Position numbers and translations under genes: made by a program. The notes under the pieces are model-generated. The model did no database searches. It was not told the origin of the DNA and worked only from the letters and a program-made list of their open reading frames with translations. A stretch of 64,000 nt of DNA from Hymenobacter polaris (lineage in GTDB: Bacteria > Bacteroidota > Bacteroidia > Cytophagales > Hymenobacteraceae): assembly GCF_012927305.1 (NCBI RefSeq), contig NZ_JABBGH010000002.1, positions 930,001 through 994,000 of the forward strand. The letters are read 5' to 3'. Position 1 is the first letter of the stretch; each line of letters opens with the position of its first letter. Positions 35,301-43,893 of the stretch are shown here, one piece after another.

Positions 35301-37613
35301 GGCAATTGGCTGCCCGTCCTTGATAATCACCAAGTGGTCGCCGCCAAACGTGCCGTTAATCGTGTTCAAGCTCGAGCCGGTGATACTGGCCGTAATGTCG
35401 CCCTGAATCCGCAGGTCGCCGCCCGTGTAGAAGCCCAACTTGGTCAAGTTCACGCCCCGTAAGTTCAGCGACGTTACCTGGTAAGTGGGGTTCTTGGGGT
35501 TGCGTAAATTCACCACCGCGTTCAGGTCCAGGTTTAGGTTAGGGTCGTCCTTGCTGCTGGCCGCGATGGTATAGAGGTTGCGGTCAATGTCCACCGTTGC
35601 GTTCACGCCGTGGTAGGTGTAGCCGTTGTAGCGCGCGCTCTGGATGTTGGCCGTCAGCTTGCCCACCAAGGTGCTGGGGTCGCTCAGGTTGCCGGTGGCG
35701 TTGATGCGCCCCGTGCCCGTAATCGTGCCAATGGTGGGGTCTTTCAGCAGCTTGCCCGCGTCGAAGTTTTGCACCGCGAAGGTGCCCACCAGCGGCTGCT
35801 TGCCGCCGCGGTCAGCCTCGCCCAGCCGCCCGCTAAAGGCCACGTTGCCGTAGCTCGAGCGCAGCTTCAAGTCCGTAACGAAGGCCAGCGTGGTGGGGCG
35901 TCCCTTCAGCGTGCCGCTCACCGAGAGGCTAGGGGGAATGCTGATGTTGCTGGGCACCGTGCCCTTGGGCAGGATGCTCAGCAAGTCGGCCCGCGTGGTG
36001 CTGAACTTCTGGATGTTCAAGTCCACGAACAGGCGCTGGTCTACGTTGGGCAAGCCTACGATGTGCGCCCGGCTGGCCAGGATGGTGGTGTTGCGCAGCC
36101 CCACAAAGTCGAGGTTGCGCACCAGCAGGTCGCCCAGCCTCCCCGTCACCAGCCCGCTCACCAAGATGCTCTGGTTGGGCCCCGTGGTGAAGGGCGGCGT
36201 GTCGGCCAGGCTCGGCACCAGGTACAAAATATCGCGGAAGCCCAGGCGCGTGTTGCGCAAGTCGCCGGCCAAACCCAGGTTGGGCAGGTCGTCGGCAATG
36301 CCCCCTAGGCTCTTGTACTTGATAGCCAGGCTGTTCTTGATGCGCGAGTTGGGCGTCACCAAATCCAGGCTGTCCAGCTGAATGGTGGTGTTGCTGTAGA
36401 GCGCCTTCGCTTTGGCGCGGGTTATCTCGAAGCCGCTCTGGTCCTTGCCGGCCAGGTTGTCAATCTGCACCGTAGTCAGGCTGTCGGTGTAGCGTAGGTC
36501 GTAGGTGTTCAGCACCAGGCCCGTGAAGTGCAGGTGGCTGTAGTCCAGGGCCGGATAGCGGCTTTTCAGCTTGGGGTCGTTGAAGTTGTCGAAGTTCACC
36601 GCCAGCCCGCTGATGTCGGACTGCCCTAGGGTCACGGCCCAGCTCACGGGGGTGGGGGTAGCCTTCTGCACGGCCTCGTTCACCTTGCGCACGGCCTCGG
36701 CCGGATTCACCACGCGCTGCGCTACCGGCACGTTCTCGTTCTGGGCGTAGGCGAAGGTGGTATTCTTCAGCGTCAGCTTGCCCAGGTCAATCTGCTCCTT
36801 GGCCAAGTCAATGTTCTTGGCCGTGGCGTCGAGCAGCCCAATCTGAGTGCTGATGTACTGCGCCGCCGGGTCGTTCTTATATACAAATCCCACGTCCTCC
36901 AGCGTGGCGCGGTTCAGGCCGAAAGTCAGCCCTAGGGGCTCGGTGGGCTTGTTATCGTCTAGCTCGGGCGCGGTCTTGGTTTGCACCATCCGCACGGCCG
37001 AGTGTTTGAGCGTGGCGTTGTCCACCTTATAGACGGAGTTGTTCACGTCCACCTCGTCCATGTTCACCAGCAGGTCGCCAATCTTGGCCCGTAGGTCGGA
37101 GCCCGCTACCTGGTCGTTCTGGGTGAACAGCAGGTTGCTGACGTGCAGCTTCCCGATGTCGTACTTCAGCGTCGATTGCGTGGTATCAACCGGCGCGTTG
37201 GGGTCCGTGAAGGCGTTGATAATAAAATCGTAGTTATTAACGCTGTCGGGCTCGGTGCGGGTCAGGCGCACGCGCCCGTCGTTCAGCTCTACTTCCTTCA
37301 CGTTCACCTGGCTGTGCAGCAAGGCAAAAATGTCGATGCTCACCCCTAGGTGCCCCACGCTCAGCAGGGTATCGCGCTGCTGGTCGGCCAGGTACACGTC
37401 GTCGAAGTTGATGGCGTGCCGAAAGTCGGTACGAAATTTCCCCAGCCGCACCTCGGTTTTGAGCTTGCCGCGCAGGTAGCTTTCGGCCCGCCGCGCCACA
37501 AAGTCTTGGCCCGCTGGGAATTGCAAGAACACCACTACGGCTACTACCAGCAGCAGCACCAAGCCCAGCAGCCCAAGAATGAAGTATAAAATCCGGCGTA
37601 AGTAGACGTTCAC
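32361..37613 (-). CDS. tamB: Translocation and assembly module protein TamB
   Basis: A 1750-residue protein with an N-terminal membrane anchor (about 8-30, YFILGLLGLVLLLVVAVVVFL) and a very long periplasmic beta-rich body typical of AsmA-like/TamB bridge proteins. The DUF490 domain is at the C-terminal end: VFSLLVLGRFIQQNPFE and EYTILRDGRLRLRAFRQNAY are family marks, followed by a charged Lys/Arg/Glu tail. Such proteins span the periplasm and are thought to move lipids or support outer-membrane protein assembly. It is cotranscribed with tamL. The size is near that of other Bacteroidota members. Confidence 0.92.
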   Translation of the reverse strand: MNVYLRRILYFILGLLGLVLLLVVAVVVFLQFPAGQDFVARRAESYLRGKLKTEVRLGKFRTDFRHAINFDDVYLADQQRDTLLSVGHLGVSIDIFALLHSQVNVKEVELNDGRVRLTRTEPDSVNNYDFIINAFTDPNAPVDTTQSTLKYDIGKLHVSNLLFTQNDQVAGSDLRAKIGDLLVNMDEVDVNNSVYKVDNATLKHSAVRMVQTKTAPELDDNKPTEPLGLTFGLNRATLEDVGFVYKNDPAAQYISTQIGLLDATAKNIDLAKEQIDLGKLTLKNTTFAYAQNENVPVAQRVVNPAEAVRKVNEAVQKATPTPVSWAVTLGQSDISGLAVNFDNFNDPKLKSRYPALDYSHLHFTGLVLNTYDLRYTDSLTTVQIDNLAGKDQSGFEITRAKAKALYSNTTIQLDSLDLVTPNSRIKNSLAIKYKSLGGIADDLPNLGLAGDLRNTRLGFRDILYLVPSLADTPPFTTGPNQSILVSGLVTGRLGDLLVRNLDFVGLRNTTILASRAHIVGLPNVDQRLFVDLNIQKFSTTRADLLSILPKGTVPSNISIPPSLSVSGTLKGRPTTLAFVTDLKLRSSYGNVAFSGRLGEADRGGKQPLVGTFAVQNFDAGKLLKDPTIGTITGTGRINATGNLSDPSTLVGKLTANIQSARYNGYTYHGVNATVDIDRNLYTIAASSKDDPNLNLDLNAVVNLRNPKNPTYQVTSLNLRGVNLTKLGFYTGGDLRIQGDITASITGSSLNTINGTFGGDHLVIIKDGQPIALNAVSGRIVQNATRTAVTFDSDVADVRLDGNVRLGDLATEIQRHISRYFKLPGVEPFRNAAGNQQFTYSLQVKNTSLLTRFVPSLKQISPFTLAGDYSRAAARLTAQTSIPVIRYDAYRLDSLRLDVGSNPQRLSYDLHLADAKQDTSLNLRRPSLVGTVADNKVNVRAAILGDSSNRERLALAGALQVVPQGRRGDGYQFALNNDQIINYDTWTAGPSNYVRYNADGTIVANNLRLTNGSSALVVQSQNPAVNTSPLAVRFEQFDLGIISKAIGQPDSTLGGTLNGEAVARGLGTKKQAFTANLTIKDLLYSKTVLGDLALQASNPVPDRYNVNATLTGGGGNDVNVRGAYRTVGTTPLDFVVDVRRLNVKTAEPFSAGQISQATGFLSGQLTLVGTTSAPQLRGQLTTSPDASFVVPQLGSPFRLVSQPITFDDRGIAFRDFTVLDSAGNKAVANGYLLTKNLTDYAFDLRVTTDNFLAVKSVRSKNNTLYYGRLVVDSDTRLTGPLSLIHINTTATVAKGSDLTVENPSVDPSVVAREGIVQFVDFSLPDSLRAHRAPADTANTGAIGYDITARITITDDTPFTFIVDPVSGDNLRVRAAGTLTTTIDPAGTIGLSGRLDVRRGKYRLSLYGLATREFIIARGSSIAWTGDPYNADLNITAIYKVKAAPAELLAAQGTGGQYATNVARNNMDFNVLLKVTGPLSKPLIGFDITLPEGQRSSAVGQEVETQLARLRQPDQTSEQSKQVFSLLVLGRFIQQNPFETSAGEGVLASQLRGSVSQVLTDQLQNLTGKYLAGLGLDLGVTNQADYTSGSAQGRTDLNVAVRRQLFNNRLTVRLGTDVPLAGGAAGNAATSGSSSASNFSGDVSLEYTILRDGRLRLRAFRQNAYEDIDGPIVRTGAALVFQRDYDNFKDLFSKIAPGLKRDMKEGRERTKQENDERKRREQQLADSTAAAAALPARTATRPDTTRRPATSK

Positions 37614-37924
37614 AAGCAGCAGAAAAAAGGGTTCTTCTCGCTCTCCTCTTCAGCGAAAACACAGCGTATCGCTCTTTCCAACGCAAAACCCTGGGCCGGG
37701 GTTAGCCACGTCGCCGCCCAAGTCCACAATTATCGGCCCAAAATCCAATTCACCAGCAATTACCTCGCTTGGCCGCCGCGCGCCGCGCCAGTTCTGCGCT
37801 TTGCCCGACGCCTCCGCTGGCGGTAGCCACGCAACGAGCCGCGAAGCCGGCGCGGCGTGCTGCAAGCGCTGCGCGAGGCCCTAGACTGACCTTCGTAGGG
37901 CTACTCGCGTCGTTACTTTGCTCC
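37614..37924. other. Divergent intergenic region between tamB and the MoxR gene
   Basis: This 311-bp region should hold the promoters of tamB (leftward) and the MoxR gene (rightward). The plus-strand frame is open upstream of the MoxR ATG back to 37769, but the added residues are Ala/Arg-rich low-complexity, so I do not treat them as coding. I could not place a full -33/-7 pair in it. Confidence 0.5.
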
Positions 37925-38896
37925 ATGCAGCCTATTTCCACCGATTACCGCCCGCTCATTCGCCAGGCCTTCGCCGAGATGGAGAAAGTAGTGGTGGGCC
38001 AGCACACCCTGGTCAGCCGCCTGCTCATTGGCGTATTCACCGGCGGCCACATCCTGCTCGAAGGCGTGCCGGGCCTAGCCAAAACGCTCACCGTGAGCAC
38101 GCTGGCCCAGGTGCTGGCCCTGCACTTCCAGCGCGTGCAGTTCACCCCCGACCTGCTGCCCTCCGACCTGGTGGGCACCATGATTTACAACCAGAACCAG
38201 TCGGTATTTGAGGTCAAGAAGGGCCCCATCTTCGCCAACCTTGTGCTGGCCGACGAAATAAACCGCGCCCCCGCCAAGGTGCAGAGCGCCCTGCTCGAAG
38301 CCATGCAGGAAAGCCAGGTCACCATCGGCGAAACCACCTACCGTCTCGACCGCCCCTTCCTCGTGCTGGCCACCCAAAACCCGGTGGAGCAGGAGGGCAC
38401 CTACCCGCTGGCTGAGGCGCAGGTCGACCGCTTCATGCTGAAAGTGCACGTTGACTACCTCAAGAAAGCCGACGAGCTGGAAGTGATGCGTCGCATGGCC
38501 AACCTGGGCTTTCAGGGCGACGTGCAGTCGGTGCTGACTAAGGAAGACATCTTTGGCATCCGCGACCAGATAAACCAGGTGCAGATTTCGGACACGCTGG
38601 AGAAGTACCTCATTGAGCTGGTGTTCGCCACCCGCCGCCCGGCCGATTACGACCTGCCCGAGTTTGCGCAGGCCGTGCAATTTGGGGCCAGCCCCAGGGC
38701 CAGCATCGCGCTGCACCGCGCCGCCCGCGCCGTGGCCTACCTCGACGACCGCGACTACGTGCTGCCCGAAGACATCAAAGACGTGGCCCAGGACGTGCTC
38801 AACCACCGCATTCTGCTCACCTACGAGGCCGAGGCCGACGGCGTGAAAACCCAGGATTTGATAGAGGGCATCCTGCGCAAAGTGCCGATTTCGTAG
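37925..38896 (+). CDS. MoxR-family AAA+ ATPase
   Basis: From ATG 37925, 323 residues. Walker A is GVPGLAKT (47-54), Walker B is VLADEINRAPAKVQSALLEAMQE, sensor 1 is LATQNPVEQEGTYPLAEAQ, and the C-terminal lid follows. MoxR proteins act as chaperones that mature or insert metal cofactors, usually with a partner carrying a von Willebrand A domain or DUF58. No such partner follows here; the next gene encodes a small Thr-rich exported protein. A longer start at 37769 would add 52 low-complexity residues and is unlikely. Confidence 0.9.
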   Translation: MQPISTDYRPLIRQAFAEMEKVVVGQHTLVSRLLIGVFTGGHILLEGVPGLAKTLTVSTLAQVLALHFQRVQFTPDLLPSDLVGTMIYNQNQSVFEVKKGPIFANLVLADEINRAPAKVQSALLEAMQESQVTIGETTYRLDRPFLVLATQNPVEQEGTYPLAEAQVDRFMLKVHVDYLKKADELEVMRRMANLGFQGDVQSVLTKEDIFGIRDQINQVQISDTLEKYLIELVFATRRPADYDLPEFAQAVQFGASPRASIALHRAARAVAYLDDRDYVLPEDIKDVAQDVLNHRILLTYEAEADGVKTQDLIEGILRKVPIS

Positions 38897-39028
38897 GGCG
38901 AGCAGTGAGGCTACGCTAACAGCCGCGTGAGGCATTCGTGAAAACCCCCGGGCCAGCTCCTGCGTTAAAGGCTCCACAACGGCGGCCGAAGCTGCTGTTG
39001 CTCACCCTTATCGAATGTTTTCCACGTT

Positions 39029-39316
39029 ATGAAAAAGCTGTTTGTTCTCGCTTCGCTGCTGACGGTAGGTGCCCTTTCGGCCAACGCCCAAACCGGCACC
39101 ACCACGACCACCACGCGCCAGACGACCACTACGCCGGGCACGATGAACCCCGACCAAACCGTAAATCCGTCGTCGACTACCACCACTGAGTCGACCACGA
39201 CCAGCAACGACCAAACGATGGGCGTGCCCGCCAAAACCAAGAAGGGCCGCACGGTAATCGTACCGGCCGATGGCGCCAAGGTAAAAGGCAACGGCAAGAA
39301 AATCAAAGTAAAATAA
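39029..39316 (+). CDS. Small Thr-rich exported protein of unknown function
   Basis: A 95-residue protein. Signal peptide about 1-20 (ends ANAQ). The mature N-terminal part (about 21-63) is almost only Thr, Ser, Pro, Asn and Gln, hence disordered and possibly glycosylated. The C-terminal 30 residues are Lys-rich (KTKKGRTVIVPADGAKVKG, then KIKVK). Signal peptide, own terminator and a clean start support a real gene. I do not recognise a family. Confidence 0.7.
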   Translation: MKKLFVLASLLTVGALSANAQTGTTTTTTRQTTTTPGTMNPDQTVNPSSTTTTESTTTSNDQTMGVPAKTKKGRTVIVPADGAKVKGNGKKIKVK

Positions 39317-39339
39317 GCACTAGCTTATAACTTGTGCAG

Positions 39340-39374
39340 AAGCCCCGGTTGCCTACGTTGCGGCCGGGGCTTTT
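39340..39374 (+). terminator. Rho-independent terminator after the Thr-rich protein gene
   Basis: AAGCCCCGG at 39340-39348 pairs with CCGGGGCTT at 39364-39372, followed by TT. It lies between the Thr-rich protein stop and the convergent glycosyltransferase stop. Confidence 0.7.
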
Positions 39375-39416
39375 GTATGCCCATGCGTCAGTTATTGCCA
39401 GTACCCTTGCGCCGGG

Positions 39417-40625
39417 CTATCCCGCCGCCGCCCGCTCCAGGATGCCCTGCATCTGTGCGGCCAGCTGCCGTCGGTCAAACTCGCGGGCAGCCAGCGCTCG
39501 GCCGCGGGCTCCGGCCTCGGCGGCGGCCCTAGGGTCGGCCAGCACGGCGCGGAGCTGCGCGGCCAGCGCCGGGGCATTGCCGGCCGGGGCGTACCAGCCG
39601 CAGCCGTGCTGCTCCACCAGTGCCTTGGTCCAGCCTTGGTTGGTGACGACCACCGGCGTGCCCACGGCCAGCGCGTCGTAGAGCTTGGCCGGCGAGTTGG
39701 CATCGAGTACCGCTAGCCCCAAGAACGATACTACCGCTACCTCAGCCAGGGCAAACCACGCGAATACGGTGTGCCGCGGCTGCCCGCCCACCAGCCGGAT
39801 GCGCCCCGGCCAGCGCGCCGCCGCCGCCGCCACCAGCGGCGCGTAGTAGCCGTGGCCCAGAAAAAGGAATGTTACGTCGGGCTCGGCGGCTACCAGCGCC
39901 TCGGCCGCCGCTACCACCGTGGGCAGGTCGTTGGCCCGCCCAAAAGTGCCCGCGTACAGCACCACCCGCTGGCCCCCTAGGCCCTCGGCCTGGCGCAAAG
40001 CGGCCACGGCGGCGGGGGTGGCGCGGGCCGCCAGGTCGAGGTCGGTGCCGTTGAGCAGGGTGGTAATCTTGCCGGGCGCCACCCCCAGGCCCGCCACGTA
40101 GGCGCTCATGCCGGGCGAGAGCGGCACAATGTGCGCCGCGCTGGCGTACAGCTGCTTCTCCAGCGCAAATAGCTGCCGCCGGGCCAGCGCCGTAGGCACC
40201 GCGCCCATCGCCACCGGAAACGAAGGCCACAAATCCTGTACTTCAAACACCCACGGCACGCCCCAGTGTCGCGCCACCCGCGCCGCCGCCCAGGCCGCTG
40301 TCAGCGGCGTGCTGATGCCCCACACCACGTCGGGCCGGGTGGCCAGGCGCCGGCCCGCGCCCCAGGCCCAGCCCGCGTACTGCGCAAACGCCAGCGCCCG
40401 CCGCGCCGGCCCCATCTTATTCTCATACGGGATGGCCGCTTCACGCAGCTCCACGCCCGGCGGCACCCAGGCAAACTCGTGCGTCAACTGCTGGCTGCGC
40501 CAGGCGGGCGTCGTCAGTAGCGTTACGCGGTGGTGCTTGGCCAACTCGCCCAGCAACGTGTAGTGCCGGCTGGTAGCCGGGCAGTCGGGGCTGGTGTGGT
40601 ACTGGCTGAAAACCGCGACGTGCAT
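39417..40625 (-). CDS. Glycosyltransferase family 4 (GT-B)
   Basis: A 402-residue glycosyltransferase from the ATG at 40625, starting MHVAVFSQYHTSPDCPATSR. N-terminal acceptor domain about 1-190 (with WVFEVQDLWPSFPV); C-terminal GT1-type nucleotide-sugar domain about 200-400, with VVLYAGTFGRANDL and the donor-binding block DANSPAKLYDALAVGTPVV. Such enzymes transfer a sugar onto lipid carriers or polysaccharides at the inner membrane. The frame extends 18 codons upstream to 40679, but those codons lie in the inverted repeat at 40631-40713. It follows gldB on the same strand. Confidence 0.86.
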   Translation of the reverse strand: MHVAVFSQYHTSPDCPATSRHYTLLGELAKHHRVTLLTTPAWRSQQLTHEFAWVPPGVELREAAIPYENKMGPARRALAFAQYAGWAWGAGRRLATRPDVVWGISTPLTAAWAAARVARHWGVPWVFEVQDLWPSFPVAMGAVPTALARRQLFALEKQLYASAAHIVPLSPGMSAYVAGLGVAPGKITTLLNGTDLDLAARATPAAVAALRQAEGLGGQRVVLYAGTFGRANDLPTVVAAAEALVAAEPDVTFLFLGHGYYAPLVAAAAARWPGRIRLVGGQPRHTVFAWFALAEVAVVSFLGLAVLDANSPAKLYDALAVGTPVVVTNQGWTKALVEQHGCGWYAPAGNAPALAAQLRAVLADPRAAAEAGARGRALAAREFDRRQLAAQMQGILERAAAG

Positions 40626-40630
40626 TTTTC

Positions 40631-40713
40631 CAATGAGTGAAGGAGTGAGTTGGTGAAGGAGTGAATGATTGAGCGACATTCACTCCTTCACCAACTCACT
40701 CCTTCACTCATTG
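40631..40713. repeat. Perfect inverted repeat with CAATGAGTGAAGGAGTGAG arms
   Basis: The left arm begins CAATGAGTGAAGGAGTGAG and the right arm is its complement, with a short inner loop of TGATTGAGCGAC type. The gldB stop codon (40708-40710) lies in the right arm, and the glycosyltransferase ATG is 6 bp outside the left arm. The arms also contain internal GGAGTGA tandem units. Confidence 0.85.
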
Positions 40714-41736
40714 CTTCTTCGGTCGGTAGTGCGACTCGTTGAGAATGCGCTGGGCGTTGGTTTCAGCCATTAGTTGGGCTAGGGTCACGGCCGAGTGCTC
40801 GGCCATGTACTTGCGCACGATTTGCAGGCCCACCCACTGGCCCACCCGGCCGGGCGCCGTACGGTCAATTTCGGGCACGTTGGGTCGCTCGCCCACGTAT
40901 TTCTGAATCTCGAATGGCGTGGTCGAATACAGCAGGTTGTGCTCCAGGAAGTGCCCCCACACCTTGGCTTCGTTGAAGCGCAAGCCCTGCAGTTCCTTGC
41001 TGGTGTAGCCCAGCAGCACCGAATCGGGCGTACAAGGCAGCACTTGGCCCGCAAAGTAGAGGCGCTTGCCCTGGTCTACCATCTGGTCGAGCATGGAAGT
41101 CGAAGTCAGCTGGTGCCGGTCGTACTTGCTTGATATGGCCACCGCCAGCGTGGGCAGTACGTTGGCCGGCCGGTAGCGGCGCAGCATGTACTGCGGCAGG
41201 TCGGGCCGGTAGCTGGCCTTCGGCCCCGCAAACCAGTCGAGGCTGATAACCAGCAAACTATCGTTCACAAAAATGTCCTTGCCCAGCAGGCCGCTTACGT
41301 AAGTAGCCGCCACGCGCGGCGCCCGAAAATCCGGGAAGTAATACTTCACCCGCCCCAGCATAGCCCCCAAGTCGCGCCCTAGGGCCGCCGAGTCGGCAAA
41401 GGCTGTGGCCGTTTGCTGGCCCAGCTTCTGCAGGTCGGGGTTGGTAGCCAGCTGGGCCAGGCTGCTGGCCAGCGCGGCGGGCGAGGGCGCCTGCCCCGCC
41501 TGCAGGTAGTAGCGCGCAAAAACCGGGTGCGCCTGCATAAACTGCAAGCCATCGGCCGGGCTTTTCAGCTGAAAAAAAGGCCGCTCCAGGTGCTCCAAGT
41601 GCACCGGTAGGGGCGGGGCCTCGGCAGCGGGGTCGGGCCGGCAGCCGCCTTCCTCAGCGGCTTGGTGGCAGCCGGCCAGCAGGCCCGCCGCACCCAGCGC
41701 CAGCAGCCTAAATAGGGCAGTTACTTTCAAGGTCAA
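40708..41736 (-). CDS. gldB: Gliding motility lipoprotein GldB
   Basis: A 342-residue lipoprotein with lipobox GLLAGC (Cys23). Family blocks are visible: PFFQLKSPADGLQFMQAHPVF, VKYYFPDFRAPRVAATYVSGL, DIFVNDSLLVISLDWFAG and the HNLLYSTTPFEIQKYVGERPN region. GldB is needed for gliding and linked to the type IX secretion/motility machinery in Flavobacterium. In flavobacteria gldC usually follows; here a glycosyltransferase follows and gldC is absent. The last codons fall in the inverted repeat at 40631-40713. Confidence 0.9.
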   Translation of the reverse strand: MTLKVTALFRLLALGAAGLLAGCHQAAEEGGCRPDPAAEAPPLPVHLEHLERPFFQLKSPADGLQFMQAHPVFARYYLQAGQAPSPAALASSLAQLATNPDLQKLGQQTATAFADSAALGRDLGAMLGRVKYYFPDFRAPRVAATYVSGLLGKDIFVNDSLLVISLDWFAGPKASYRPDLPQYMLRRYRPANVLPTLAVAISSKYDRHQLTSTSMLDQMVDQGKRLYFAGQVLPCTPDSVLLGYTSKELQGLRFNEAKVWGHFLEHNLLYSTTPFEIQKYVGERPNVPEIDRTAPGRVGQWVGLQIVRKYMAEHSAVTLAQLMAETNAQRILNESHYRPKKQ

Positions 41737-41807
41737 GCTATTTTTAAGTCAAAAGTACACCCCAGGCGTGGCGCAAGCACGAATTCTGGCCTAGGGTGTC
41801 GCTCACT

Positions 41808-41837
41808 AAAAAAGGCTGCCAGTTAGCAGCCTTTTTT
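41808..41837 (-). terminator. Bidirectional-type terminator after rng
   Basis: AAAAAAGGCTGC at 41808-41819 pairs with GCAGCCTTTTTT at 41826-41837 around a 6-nt loop. On the minus strand it follows the rng stop at 41869 and ends with a T run, so it should separate rng from gldB. Confidence 0.85.
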
Positions 41838-41868
41838 ACTTTTTCTCAGCGTGCGCACCCGCCCAGCG

Positions 41869-43482
41869 CTATTCAGTAGATTCAATAACTAACTCACGGT
41901 CTTGGGCGCGGGCCATGGCGCCGGCGGCCGAGTGCAGCTCAATCTGCTCGCCTTGCTCGTCCTCGATGCGGAAGTCGGTGAGGCCCAGCGAGCTGTCCTT
42001 CATCACCTTCACCCACTTGTAGTATTTCAGGTACCACTTCATCTGCTTGCTTACCAGGCCTTTGGTGTAGTAAGCGTGCAGGAAGGGGTGCACAAACAGC
42101 GTCAGGCCATTCTGGTTCTGGTTTACCAGCAGGTCGTCGATGCTGTTCTCAATCTCGTCGGTTACCTGGATGCTCGCCGAAATCTTGCCGGTGCCGCCGC
42201 AGGTGGGGCACACCTCGCCGGTCACAATGGTTTCAGCCGGGCGCACCCGCTGCCGGGTTATCTGCATCAGCCCAAACTTGGTGATGGGCAGGATGGTGAA
42301 CTTGGCCTTGTCCTGCTTCATGACGTGGTACACCGCGTCCTCCACCTTCTTGCGGCTCTCGGCCGAGCGCATGTCGATGAAGTCGACCACGATGATGCCG
42401 CCCATGTCGCGCAGGCGCAGCTGGCGGGCTACCTCTTTAGCGGCGCCCAGGTTTATCATCAGGGCCGTGGCTTCCTGGTCGTTTTCCTGGTTGCTCTTGC
42501 TACCCGAGTTCACGTCCACTACGTGCAGCGCCTCGGTGTGCTCAATCACGAGGTAGCCGCCGCCCGGCACGCTCACCGTTTTGCCAAACAGGGTCTTAAG
42601 CTGTTTCTCAATCCCTAGATTCTCGAATACCTTGACCTTGTTATTGTAGAGCTTCACCAGCCCCACCTTGTCGGGCGCGATTTTCTGCACGTAGCCCTTC
42701 ATCTCCTCGAAGCGGCCCGGCGTATCCACCACAATCGAATCGAACGACTCGTTGAGCATGTCGCGCAGCATCGAGGAAGTGCGGCCTAGCTCGCCCAGCA
42801 TCTTATCGCGGGGCTGGCCCTTACGCAGGTTTTCGTAGAGGGTATTCCAGTTGTCGACCATGCTTTGCATGTCGCGGTCCAGCTCAGCTACCTCGCGGCC
42901 CTCAGCTACGGTGCGAATAATCACGCCAAAACCTTCGGGCTTGATGCTGGCAATGAGCCGCTTGAGCCGGTCGCGCTCAGCCTTGCTCACAATCTTCTTC
43001 GAAACCGAGATGCTGTTCGTAAACGGCAGCAATACCAGGTAGCGCCCAGCCATCGAAATATCGGTGCTCACGCGCGGGCCTTTGGTCGAAATCGGCTCCT
43101 TCACAATTTGCACCAGCAGCGCCTGCCCCTTCTTAAACACGCTGTCGGCCTTGCCAACTTTGTCTAGGGGTCCTTCTAAGGTAAAGTTTTCCAGGCCAGG
43201 GGTTTGCAGCTGGTGCTTCATCACCCCATTTACCCACTTCTGCAGCGAAGGGTACTGCTCGCCTAGGTCGCCATAGTGCAGAAAGGCATCCTTCTCGGAG
43301 CCAATATCCACGAAGGCGGCGTTAAGGCCGGGCATTACTTTGCGCACCGTACCCAGGAAAATATCACCTACTGCGTAGTTGGTGTCGTTGCGGTCGAAGT
43401 GGTACTCAATCAGCCGCTTATCCTGGAGCAAGGCTATCCGTTCACCCTCCGGGGTCGAATTGATAATCAGTTCATTGCTCAA
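41869..43482 (-). CDS. rng: Ribonuclease G/E family endoribonuclease
   Basis: A 537-residue single-strand endonuclease of the Rne/Rng family. An S1-like RNA-binding domain is near the N-terminus (about 38-130, VGDIFLGTVRKVMPGLNAAFVDIG). The DNase I-like catalytic domain carries the metal Asp pair in IIVVDFIDMRSAE, and the zinc link is CPTCGG with Cys425 and Cys428. There is no long C-terminal degradosome scaffold, so it is RNase G-like. It processes rRNA and mRNA. A 411-bp noncoding stretch with several hairpins lies upstream and may regulate it. Confidence 0.93.
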   Translation of the reverse strand: MSNELIINSTPEGERIALLQDKRLIEYHFDRNDTNYAVGDIFLGTVRKVMPGLNAAFVDIGSEKDAFLHYGDLGEQYPSLQKWVNGVMKHQLQTPGLENFTLEGPLDKVGKADSVFKKGQALLVQIVKEPISTKGPRVSTDISMAGRYLVLLPFTNSISVSKKIVSKAERDRLKRLIASIKPEGFGVIIRTVAEGREVAELDRDMQSMVDNWNTLYENLRKGQPRDKMLGELGRTSSMLRDMLNESFDSIVVDTPGRFEEMKGYVQKIAPDKVGLVKLYNNKVKVFENLGIEKQLKTLFGKTVSVPGGGYLVIEHTEALHVVDVNSGSKSNQENDQEATALMINLGAAKEVARQLRLRDMGGIIVVDFIDMRSAESRKKVEDAVYHVMKQDKAKFTILPITKFGLMQITRQRVRPAETIVTGEVCPTCGGTGKISASIQVTDEIENSIDDLLVNQNQNGLTLFVHPFLHAYYTKGLVSKQMKWYLKYYKWVKVMKDSSLGLTDFRIEDEQGEQIELHSAAGAMARAQDRELVIESTE

Positions 43483-43689
43483 CGTAGTAGTTGTTAAAGT
43501 AATGGGGCAGAAGCGGAGCTAAAGGTGGGTGTAAAAGCATGGCGGATACCCTAGGCGGCTTGGCCGGCCAATACTGGCCCTGGTGGCCCGCGCAAGTTCA
43601 AGTAATTATCCGAATTTTTACACGCATCCCGCTTTCACCCGCGGCCCCATTGATAATAGTAAATAGCCCGCGCCCGGCAAGCCGCCAAG

Positions 43690-43880
43690 TCGTGTGCCCC
43701 GAAACCGGCAAAAGGGAAGCCGGGACCACAAATGTCCCAGCTTCCCTCTCGGGGCCTCGGCCACTGCCCCTATGGGCAGCCTGGCGCACCACGTTAGTCG
43801 TCCGCGTGGCGGAGGCTACGTGAGAGATATTGAGGAGTGGCGGGCCAATTAAAGGCTCGCCGCTCGCCACCTACCACACA
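43690..43880 (-). ncRNA. Structured leader or small RNA upstream of rng
   Basis: Four stems are visible: a compound hairpin 43696-43755 (outer GCCCCGA/TCGGGGC, then GGGAAGC/GCTTCCC at 43714-43720/43740-43746, then GGGAC/GTCCC at 43722-43726/43734-43738), a hairpin 43764-43779, a stem 43789-43793/43805-43809, and a stem 43837-43842/43865-43870. There is no credible reading frame. On the minus strand this is the 5' side of rng, so it could be an autoregulatory leader like that of E. coli rne, or a free RNA such as a 6S type. Strand and identity are inferred. Confidence 0.45.
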
Positions 43881-43893
43881 CTAAGTCAGAAGC

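Noticed and set aside
41808..41837. Dyad after rng as a member of the REP-like family
   Set aside because: It has no GTCATGCTGAGC core; it is a plain AAAAAAGGCTGC terminator.
43539..43823. 94-codon plus-strand frame between rng and the COX24-domain gene
   Set aside because: It spans the strong hairpins of the structured region and has no protein-like pattern; a noncoding role fits better.
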